This document shows, piece after piece, positions 30,767 through 42,700 of a DNA stretch of 64,000 nucleotides (position 1 is the stretch's first letter; each line of letters begins with the position of its first letter). The DNA is from Asterias amurensis (lineage: Eukaryota > Echinodermata > Asteroidea > Forcipulatida > Asteriidae): the NCBI RefSeq assembly GCF_032118995.1, contig NC_092648.1:19682450-19746449 (forward strand), given 5' to 3'. A model generated the notes under the pieces. The model did not search any database. It saw only the letters and a list, made by a program, of their open reading frames with translations, and was not told the DNA's origin. Both the position numbers and the translations under genes were made by a program.

Positions 30767-33700
30767 CTGGGATGTTGGGGAAAGGTTGGCAAAATCATTT
30801 AAACTGTTGAGGTACTTTAAGTTCATGCACCAAAATTTAAATGGTGCAAAATTGTTCTTCTGTTTTGCAGAGTTCAGGTCATAGAAAAAAAGGTCCTGCG
30901 AGAATGCAAAATAGGTATCTCAAAAAAGAGACATTTCTTAAAGCATTTTGTAGAAGAATTTGTTGACAAAACTGATCAAAGTAAAAGTTGTAATACTGTT
31001 TCAATTATCCTTGAGAAAGACTCTGCTAGTGTCGAAACGTCAGGCCATTAACTATTGTTTGCATTTAAACCATAGGTCCTTTTGGTTGGTAAGCAGTTTG
31101 CAAAGTTTGCAACAGCTAATTCTATTTTTTTAGTGTTTCAATTACAGTACTTTTTTAATTTGAAAAATACTGTTTCTTACCTTTGATAGCAATCTGTTAC
31201 ACCATTGTAGTGGTAGGATGCATGGGTGAAGGCCTGGACTAAGTAAGCCTTATCTCGGAAACTGTAGTTGATGGTCGTCTCAAAACCACCCATGCCAACC
31301 AGGAGTTGTGCCAGTTTCTCTTGAGAATTAGCGACACTCCTGAAGAATGGAGATTCGGGCTGTTTGAGGTAGCCGTAAGTTGCCCTGGCTTCTTTGTTTG
31401 GATTTGAATCATTGCTATGATGGCCAACGGGTGTAGAATCTTGGTCAGGGTCTACCGCTTCAACAGCTTGTGCTTCATCTGGAGTTGTCTCACAAGAGAT
31501 TTGAGGTAGTACTCTGAGTCCCATCCATGACATGACGATCAATGCGCTGCGGAACCCACAAGACACGAGATAACATCCGATAATTGCTTCCACCGAGTCC
31601 GCTAAGTTCTTATCGGAGAGACTGTGCTGGGTGTGGATCTCGTAAGGGAGCTCTGGTAGGTCCCCCATATCATCTGGCTTCTTGCCAGTGTACGTCAGCC
31701 CCGGCAGATTATCAGCATTTTCTAAGGAGAAAGACCAACTTTCTAGAGCATGAGGGTTGGCATGATACTGGGTGCTTGGTTCATCATCGCTGAAATCACT
31801 GTCTACATCTCCCTGGGCCATCATAGGGAAGTCGTGATCGGATGGGGAGGCCTCCTCTTCAATCACTGTGGTGGGATCCCACATGTCGACAGAAGTTGGA
31901 TCCCAAGTGTCAATGGCGAAATCTCCATCATCTGAACAGATGTCACTACCCTCGTCCTGGTAAACAGGACGATATGAAAGACATTCATCAGGACCAACGT
32001 TCTCCTTGACGCAAAAACCCGGGGCAAGCCAATTGATGGCGGGATCAAAGAGCGCAACCTGCATTTTCTGTGCGATGGCCTTCCTCTTCCCGAGACGGTA
32101 CAAGTTGAAGTTGCTGACCTGTTTGCTCCTCATGTAGCTCAGCTTGCCCTCGTGTAGGCGAGGATAGGTACAGTAGAGGTAGATGGTGACAGCTTGCTTG
32201 AGGAACGAGTCCCCCAACATCTCTAACCTCTCCAGATTGAATCCATCACTGGAGTTCGACATCGTCAGAGACTGAAGAATCAACGTGGGGCTTGGACCAG
32301 ATAGCGTGGCTGGGTCTTGACCCTGATCATCCAGAATGCTGAATATTGGGGTGTTCTTCTCACAGCTGTTGCCACTGTCTCGACTTTCATTTCTGAGCAC
32401 AGATTCCTCCTTTTTGATCATGCACAGTTTTTCTGGATTTTCTTCACTATTACTTGAATCTCTCTTTACTGTATTGCTGTTGCTCCCTTTCTGTTTGTTG
32501 TTAGTATCTATAATATTGCCGGTCCCGTTAAGCTTGGCAAAGTTGGGCTCACTGTTGCTTGGTTTGTCATTGGTTGGTTTAATGTGTTCAGAGATATTAG
32601 CATTGCACTTTTCTGAGGTCATTGCACATTTTCTTGTTTCTTTTTTTGATTCTTCACTTCTGTTCAATCCTGTGTCATCGTTACTCATACTTTTTTCTTT
32701 TATACTAGAATTGTCATCATGAACAGTTCTGTCATGTCCTCCAGCTTCCTCAAGTTCACCATTTGTGTCGTGACCTGACTCCACACCATCATCAGCAATG
32801 ACTGGTTTGTCTGCTTGATCTACACTTTCATCAGTTTGTTGTTCCTTGTTCTGATATTCTAGAGTTTGAAGGTCAAGCCCGTCCCAACCAAAGGTCATAT
32901 TTGGGAAGGGGTACTCCTGCTGGGGAAGCTCTCTCATTCCAATCCCTGCCTCTAGACTAATAACAACTCTAAACTCCTCAGCGACGAGTAAGGAATTCAA
33001 CCGATACAGAAGACTTGGTAGGCACACTGCCTTCCTCCAGAGAGACGCCGGGATAGGGTAGACGTAGCAAAGCTCTGGGACAAGGTATTGCTTTTTCTGA
33101 AGATAGTTCTTTTTACTCTGTGTGTTACTGATCGGCAAAGCTTTCCCCTTGTGATTCAGGTACCTTGGAGTCAGTAAATTCAGACGGGACGACATGCAGT
33201 CAACGTCCAGGAGAGGCTGCTGGTAGTTGGAGACTTGAATGTCGTATCGCTCAAAGTAGTAATCTATGAACTTTTCATACTTGTCCGATGGGAAGGGACT
33301 TGTGACGGGTAGGTCATTCAAGATGTCCGCTATGTAGTACCGCTGGGGTTGGTCGATGTTACGGTATATTGGCGTCACGACAGCATCACCAAAGCCTTGA
33401 TGGGAAAAGACAAACTGGTTCTTACTGTAGTCTGGAAGGACTTGTGGCCTGTCTAGCATACCAGAACTTTCACTGACAACTCTCAGAAAGTCCCAGTCAA
33501 TGGAGAGCTTGGGGTCATCGTTACAACCTTAAGAGAAAAAGGAAAGTAAATCAACCTCAGAAAGGATCAAATAAGAACTTCATGAAGTACTACCTGCAGT
33601 TATAATAATAGTGGTGGCTTCTTTTATAACGCTCATATCCCTCAAGGTATTGTGGAGCTACGTTTTTGAAGTATGAGACCAATTCCTTTACTTAGCTTCA

Positions 33701-36700
33701 TGTAATGTGCTGTGATGCAATATGCTGCCAATCACACCAGGAATCATTCTCTTTTTTGATAATTGCACCGGGTTCATTACATCCCATCTGAAGGATGCAG
33801 CAATAATGGTAATGTGTCTTGCTTAAAGACACAACTGTGACCCACACCCTGCTCAGCCACGACCACCATTTAAAACCAAAGAATTTTCTGTGGCTACTTA
33901 TGTTCACAAAACATTAGTATAACCTAGTTCTCCAAGTACTATAAGAAGGAAAATACATGAATTTATATACCAAGAACGAGTGTAGCAAACTTATTCATAA
34001 TGTAAAAACAAAAACTTTCTGAAAACTTTGACTTTGTTCAAAAATACTTACAAGTATTCAGAGGAACGATAAGGTAGTTTGCCTCAGCCTTCTGCGAATC
34101 ATACTCCAGGTTAGGTTTCTCAAGACGAAGAACTTCAGCAAAGATGCAGCTATGGAAACGCTGTAGCTGATGCAGCTGCTCAGAGGTCACTACAATGTCA
34201 GAGGTCAAGAGGTCAATCGAGACTGCTAACTCACCAGCTCTTGTGTAAACCGGAAATCCTGGGATCTAAAAGAAGCAACAAATTTAGCGTTGAAAGAAAA
34301 TGTGCCAAATGTATGTTCGATAAACAACTCAACTTTAAACTCCTTTTTCTTAGTTTCACTCTCGAACCTCTTGGTGTTTCTACTTTCATAACTTTTGAAT
34401 CAAAGAAGGTATCAGAATGGGGTTTTAACAGCATTGAAGCATAGTTTATCCTTCTTTCAAATGTATCATCAACTTAAAATTACCTGGGTTGACAAACGAT
34501 CGCTTGATCCTATCAAATATGGTTTATCACACAAAACATAAACACTGTTTGCGACAATTTGTCAGGTCCACCAATCCTGTATACAGACATGCAACTTTCT
34601 AATTGCAAAAAAAAAGGAAATGTCCGACCACACTTGTGTTTTTTCAGTTTTCTATGGCACTGTTTTGAAAAGAAAAAGCGGAAAATCAGCAGATCAGCTA
34701 AAAAGTTGCAAGCCTGAATATAATATCTGTTGATGTAATTTATTGGACCAACCTTTGGGATGGCCTTAGTCGTGAGTAACCCGAAGCATTGCGAGGTCTC
34801 GTCGGGTCCATAAAGCTGACGATCTCTGACATTAAGGACATCAGGTAATGGTGAGGCAAGGACCATATGGATCTCATATAAATGACATTGCTGATTGGCT
34901 GTTGGATGACATCCAGTCAGACATCTTGCCACCTACATGTACAAGACAATGTGAAATACATGCACATTATAATGAGGGAAACTTTGTGATGTAAGTTGTT
35001 GCAGGACAATTGAAGATATGCTCAATATATACCTGTAGAAATCAATGTACTATACCCGTAGCAACAAATGAACTATACCCGCAGCAACAAATGAACTTAC
35101 CCATAGCGATTACTGGACTATACCCATAGCGACCAATGTACTATACCCATACCAACCAGTGTACTATACATGTAGCAACCATAGCCGCTTCTTGGTAAAT
35201 AGACATCTTAACACATATCATGGGGTGTATAAAACAATATTGACCGCTTTTACCTTATGTTAAAAGTTTTAATTTTGTTTCAATGTAAACTTAAAAGAAA
35301 ATTGTGTTATCTAAAAATTGAAATTGTGGATTATAACAAATTTATATGGGTAAATATATTTTCAAGAATTTTGTATGGATATAAAAAGACAAATTAGGCT
35401 TAGATTTCATTCAAAAATATAGTGTATTTGAACTGTTTTCTTGATTTTGATAAGGTTAAAACTTGCACAGTCTATTGTCAAAAGTTAAATGAATAGTGGA
35501 CCTCTTTGTTGTAGTACTGTCGTCTCTTCGTGGTGCCCGGCCTCCCTTGACCTTCTCCTACTACCTCCTGGTCATAACCAAAATCCTCCACCAGGAACGT
35601 AGTGTCTTTACCCACTGGTAGAAGGTTATCATCTAATTCTCCTGAAATGATATACAAAGATCTAGGGTTTTAGACACGTATGTTAGGACACTTTGAATAA
35701 CTTTCACAAACTGACGTTAATAAACACCCCAGAGAGTTTATGTACTCTGATTGGACAAAGACTGGTCAAAAAGGAATATGATACAAAGACTACTTCTGTG
35801 AACTAGCAAATAAATAGCCCCTGAAAAAGCATTACGTCAACAATTTTGGAAACACTGTACTTTTCAAGTCCACCGACAGTAAAGTCAGGGCAGATTCTTA
35901 TCAGAAACAAGTTCTACTTAATGAAAGTATATCATTTACTTATAAGGAAAGTGTCTTACCAGCTCTGTGCAGTGTCTTGCATGTCTCCAATGCCACAGCC
36001 ATCTCAGCTAGTTTTTTCTTTCTCATAGGCGGACCCTGCATTCAATAGCAAAACAAATATATTCAATATTAACTTTTATGTCTTTAGGTTTCTCAATTAT
36101 TCCACTCAAACATTGTTCTTCTTTTAACTACAAGTTTTTGCGATTCACAGTGAATGCATACTCATATGTTCATGGAAGACAACAACGAAACGAAGTGCTT
36201 ATTATGAGAATGTTTGTCTTTCCATCGGGTGCGTTCGTTTAGCTTCCCTGGGTCAACCCCGGTGTGTGACAGGTTTTTTGTCCAGCACGAACGTGTGCAG
36301 ATAGTTACCCACGTTTGCCTGTTAAGAAAAAAATGCCACACACCGGGGTCGACCCAGGGAAGCTAAACGAACGTACCCAAAATCAAGTCAGGGTTTCATC
36401 GTGGCAAAGATGTTTTCAAAGGAAAACATCATCCCAAGGCTTCAGAAATGTCAAAGAAGTGACACCGATTTTTGAAACCCAAGTGGTTATAAACAATGAG
36501 ACGGAATTGTGTTTGATGAGATTTAAACTTTCAAGATTAGTGATGAAAGAACAATATCTAACCTGTATGGGATCTCTGATAGGTGAGTTGATAGGCAGGT
36601 AGATTTGTGATTGATACATGCTACATCCGGTCGCCACGTCTTGGAAGACCGTTGTGTGACACTTGGGAGCAAGATGAGTGAAGGTATCACTTGGAAGCTT

Positions 36701-39700
36701 GGAGCAGTACCTAAAGGAAAATAAATTTAGAACAAATTATAAGTCAAACAAAGTTGACTAGAGCAAGCTAGTCGAAACGTTGAGACCAATTCAGAACTGA
36801 CTCCGCGGCAGTACAGTTAATTACGATCCTATAAGCTAAAGTAGTAGTCCAATCTATTTTCTATACCATCCGCCCTGGTAATAGTAAAAAGTAGGACAGT
36901 TCTTTTCAGAACTGAGAAGTCTCCCGAACCTCCGATAATCTACTCCGCAGCAGCAGAATAAAGCAAGACAGTTCCCTAAGAACAACTCAACCTGGCAAGT
37001 AGATACACACATGGTGTGCCGCAAGCCAAATATACATGAATAATAATAATTACAACATTTATAGAGCTCTTAACAGGCATGTTTCTAAATGCTATAACTA
37101 GACTATTTAGATTGACAAAACAGATGGGTTTTATGTTATGATAATAAAAGTATCCAATATAGGTGCCTCTTGATTGTGTGTGGATAGCTTGTTCCAAAGT
37201 GTTGGAGCTATGAGTGAAAAAAAGTCATGATGCAAGGTCCTTGGGAAAGCTGGAAATGGGCGATGGAAGAAGAGTGAAAGCATTGGGTAGCTTTTACACA
37301 AGAAGAAGAATTTAGAAAACATATACATTAGTGAATTAGAAGTCAATGAAGACAGCGTATAATGGGTGTTATGTTTTATCATTTGACACTGACCTGTTGA
37401 CAAGCGAGATGGCCGTTGCCATGGTAACTCCGTGAGCTTCTTCATCGCTGCTCGGTTTGTAAGGAGGACACAGAGACTCTGCCTCTTTGAGGTCCAGATC
37501 ATCCAAGGACTGATGAGAATCTCTCTGCTGACATTTCCTTTGAAGGATCTTTTTTGGGGGGAAATATAAAAAAATTAGGAATTAAACCATATCCTGAAAA
37601 AGTGTCAGAATCCAACTCAAGTAGCTAGGGATTGTTTTCCCAATGGGCCTCGGATAGTCTTGGGTACCACTGATTTTACAATGACTAGTTTAAGTATTGT
37701 TGTCTAGTTACTGATCACAGTTTTCTTGATTGCTTGTATGAGAGAGATTGGTTGGTGCCAGCTTGGTATTTATATCCCCAAGTGGGAGTTTGCATAGTTC
37801 CATTGACGGGAAGATCATTTAAACAAACAATTAATACAAGACCATATGGGTCAATTTCACAAAGAGTTAGGAGATATAAAAAACCTATGGGTAGTCCTAA
37901 GTTAGGACAAGTAACTCTTCCTAACTCGAGATAAGACTAGTCTTTACTCTTTGTAAAATCCACCCCATATCAATAAAATTCTTCACCTTGTCAATCTCTT
38001 GGAAGTCACTCAGTTCCTTGGTGAACTCATTCAGCTGTGTATCTTGAACCAGCATGATGTAGTGGGAATTAGGTGCCCTAGCTCGTCCCTTAGATTGGAC
38101 GTATGACCTGTAGTTATCCGGCGCATCAAAGCGTACAACCAAGTTACACTTTGGGACATCCACACCTGTTACAAAAATTGTTTACACATTGGCAACACTA
38201 GACAACAATCATAAAATGACTTGATTTTTATAGCCATAAACTAGTAGTTTAAACTTCAGTATTTGAAGAAACAAATTTGCACACAGACGTAAAACTCAAG
38301 GGATTACTGCTTCTGTAATTTATACACGGGGTGTTTTTTTAAAGACCCATAGGGGTTTATTGGTTGCTTATTCCGAAGCTGTAGTTTTTAGATACATCGT
38401 TTTTGTTTTGGAAAGGTCAGGGTAAGTGCTTTTTATGTTACAAAGAAGTGAGATGAAAAGGTAAGCTTATATTTTTGACAATCTTCAATAGTGATCTCAT
38501 GCGATGCAGTTACTCAGCCACACCGGTGCCGTGTGTAAGCGACAAGAGGATATGTTTGGGCCCAATTTGATCCCAGAAGTTTGAATACATGCAAGACTGG
38601 CACAGCTTATGTGTTAACACCTGGGGCATTTGGAGGAAAAATATCAAAATTTTGTTTTGCTCTTGTTACAAATAAAAGCTACAGCAACAAATAGAGATAA
38701 CGGGCATCAAACTGACCTTCTTCAACTGCACTTGTGGCAAACAACAGGTTTATCTCATGGCGTCGGAACTTTCTCATGATCTCCTCTTGTCTCTTGAAGT
38801 ACTTATCTTTAGATACACCGGAGGTACTGAGTCCTCCTCCACCATGCCCCAAGATGCAGCTGTTGTTGATAAACGTCAACTCCGGGTCCTTCTTTTGAAG
38901 TTTTCGCACAAGTTTGTCGAGAACGGTGGCGATGAAACGGTGGTTCACAAAGACGATACCGTACATGGTGGTTTCGCTCTGCGTATCGGCAGTCTCTTCC
39001 TCATCCTCTTCATCATCTTCAGAGGCACTTTCATCTTCATCTTCCTCTGGAATATAAAAATGAGGCTGGCGATTTCTGGTGAACCTGTCATTATGGATTC
39101 TCTGTGAATTGGATATTCTGTCAGGGAACTTCCTGAAGGTAGTTTGAGATGTTGCATCAGCGTTTTTAGACTCTTCACTGGGTTGGAATTCTTTGAGTAC
39201 TTCAATGAGACGACGGACCTTTGAAGTTGTGAATTTCAAATCTAATGGATTCTCTGATTCAATGATGATACTTTCACAAGACTTTCTTGCTAATCGTAGC
39301 TGCGTACAACTGTAGTGGAACAGGAGCTTTCTGACTTGATCAGATTCTAGTTTCTCAAGTTTCTGTAGTTCTTTGAGGAGTAATGGTACTCCCATCCTCA
39401 GCCCTAAGAAACCAATCTCCTTGAAGATGATAAGGCATTCTTTGATGGCTTGAATGGCAGGCAAGTGCGACTTATTGCCCTCTATTGCATCATATTGCAC
39501 ATTGCATTCTAGAAGGAAGACTAACGCCTCGTTCAAAATTTTATTCACTTCTTCTGTGAGATCATCATATCCCAGTTTTGTTTCACACACTACAACGGCT
39601 TCCTTGGGTTTGGTACAATATCTACTGAGACTTCCGCTGGAGTAGGTCTCTGCAACGCTGGTCAGTGCCCTCTCAAGGTCCCCAAGTTTCTTTTTCAATT

Positions 39701-42700
39701 TCTGCGGCTCACATTTACCATGAAGAATGGAAGCTGTTGATCCCATGATGCGGGGGAGTTGGGAAGCATCATGGCACCCCGCCAGAAGTTGGACGATCTC
39801 ACAATAAGGGTGGGCCTGAACAGCGTGGTGGCACTCATCGAAAATCAGCAAGTTGAGTCGAGGTGGTCTGAGGTAATCGTGTTGCAACATCTTAAGGAAT
39901 ATCTGAGCGGTCATGACCAGAACCTGACTCCTAGCCAACTCTTTGCTCTTAGAGTCCCAGTCTGTTTCATCCCTCAACTCAATAACAGCCAAGTCTGTGT
40001 GTTCACTGACAACGCTCGATTGCTGGCTGAGGAGAGTTTCTGATATCAAACACAAAACAAAAATAATGGTTTTCAAAGTCTTAAATTTCAATTAGATACA
40101 CAAAGAGTTCGTAAAATAGTTTTATAACCTCATGAACACAAACAAATTCTTCAGTTAAAAAATACAAAACAAGTTCTCTAAAGGGGTGACTGCTCTGTAT
40201 TCCATCAACCCTGTGTTCTGAAAACCCCTACACGCTAGGGTTAATGTAAGGGTAAGGGTTAGGGTCAGAGTTCGGGTTAAGATTAGGAAAATACATTAGG
40301 GGCCGGAAAAGAGGGTTGTCGAAACAGGGATGTCTGAACATAGGAGTGTAACCCTCTAAATGTGTAGAGAGTATTGTTTAAGTCGATAAACATACAATGA
40401 AGGGAACAATAAAAGGAATCACATTTTATGAAAATCTTTAAAAGTGCCTCCCAATAAGTCCACAAACAGAACCTGTTTTTACCGAATAAAACAACAAATT
40501 AAACAATCAATCTATTAACAATAAAATAAACACACTTCATGAATTTACCATCATTGACAAGAAACACAGTTTGTTTACAGACTCCCTGCGTAGGTATGCG
40601 TAGTGACTTGGATAATTCTTTGATCAGCATGACAGCAATGAACGTTTTACCAGCACTGGACTGGAGACAGACTATTGCATTATGATCCAATGCAGCATCA
40701 AGCAGCTCAACCTAGAAGGTAAACAAAAATAACAATATAAACAATAAACAACAAACACTTTCATGGGAGTAAAGTAATTAAAAAAAGTAGTAAACAAAAA
40801 CTGCTGAACCCCATAAATAATTTTGTGTTAACAACAACAAATAATAACTGTATGATGAAACTCAACAACAACAAATAATAACTGCATGATGTTTTTGAAG
40901 TGCATTCTGAGTCCTATTTTGGAGAAAAAAATCAAAAAGTTTCTAGCCTTGGTTTGGAAACTGACAAATAACTTTTTGACTTTGAATAACAAAAAGTCTG
41001 GATCACAACGCTTGCCTGTGAAACTCAGCCAGGAATCCTTCATTCTGAATTTTATGTAAAGTTAAAATCATGCGTACACAACTTTTGACAAGCCCACTGG
41101 TTTTGTTAAAGGAACCCCAACAAAAATTAAGAAGCTAGCTGGTAGGTCCAGGTTAATAAAAAAAAATTGAACCCGTTGTATTTTGTTTTTCTGCATTGTT
41201 CAGTAATTACTTCCATTTGAAATCCAAATGATTTTATAATAAATTTGCTGAGTCTTTATTTAAAAAACATTGCCTTTGGTGAAAACTTCATCAACTATAA
41301 GTGGAAGTATGTTTACTTGATTGAAATTATATAAAAATTGTTTCACAAAACTTTGAGAAAAACAACATTTTTATAATGGTTTTGGTAGAAAAATAACCTA
41401 AATTCACCCATAATCTTATCTTAAAGTTGAGGAAGAAAGTATAGTTACTTTATGATAAAAAAAATTAGTATGTCATATAACCTATCCAGCTAATTAAAAA
41501 TTAAAAAAATTGGCGAGGAGAAAAAAACTCTTGCGTTGGCCGGGAGTCGAACCCGGGTCAATTGCTTGGAAGGCAACTATTCTCACCGCTATACCACCAA
41601 CGCTTCACGATTAGACAAGAGCTTTTATTGGTTATAAATAATTTTCACAAAATACAATAAAAATTACGCCATATGTCGCCACTTTGCAGTATTTTTATGC
41701 CAAAAGATGACGTGAATGACTACAATTAAAGCAAACAAATTTGTTTTATTTGCGGGACTATCGATTTTTCGTGGTAAAACCATGATTGAGCAACAAGGAC
41801 AGCAGCGATAGCGCGTCAACACGACAAGCATGTGCGCAATCTTCGAAATTGTCCTTTTTAGAAATCGCGCGGTGTGACAACGCCATAGCGTTAACTCTAC
41901 GGCCGCGCAAACTTTGATTCATCGAATGATTTTAACATTTTTTCGCAGAGATAGCTCAAGCGCAGTAAACATTACTTTCACAAGTCACTGCACGGGCGGG
42001 TTGATGAACTTCGACACCCCAAAAAATTACTCAGTTATTAAACTTATCATTTATTTATACTCATATTTGAAATTAACTCAAACGATATAACAGTAGTGTT
42101 TACGAAAAATATGGTGTCGTTTGCATTAACAACGGGCGCTCCCCGGGCCGACCGACCGGGACGTGGGGGTCATCGAGGGCAACGAGCCTACCGTCCAACG
42201 AGACGCTGGGCGGTTGGGCTTAATTACCATCACTCACGGGCTCGTTATAGGCCACATGAGTGCATGAGTGCATGAGATGAGGCATGGGTTAATGGAGGAA
42301 TGCTCGTTTTTTTCTCCATCCATGGTTATTAACATCAACATAATACAACAGTGGATTGAGGAAGTCTAAAACACAAAAACTATGAACATTAGAATTATGT
42401 ACTCTGCTTACCAGTTATCACGCTATTATGCCTTTTTCTTTGAATTGGGAAAAAAATAATGATGCAATATATCAACCGATGCCCTAATTATCTTCATTTG
42501 TTAATACGAAGTATGCAAACATATATTAAAACTTGATGGACATTGAAATGTTCACACCACACACCAATCTTGGATGACTTCAACTGGCCCCATTTGTTTT
42601 GAGTTTTTCCTATTTTCACGGCAAACAAGAAAGTATGGTTTCCCGGTGAAGCCATACATGGAAAAACATCTGCAGTGACTACAAGTGTTCTTTGAGACTC

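Noticed and set aside
40220-40300. Interstitial telomere from chromosome fusion
   Set aside because: The tract is short and degenerate and belongs to a repeat found again at 27238-27375.
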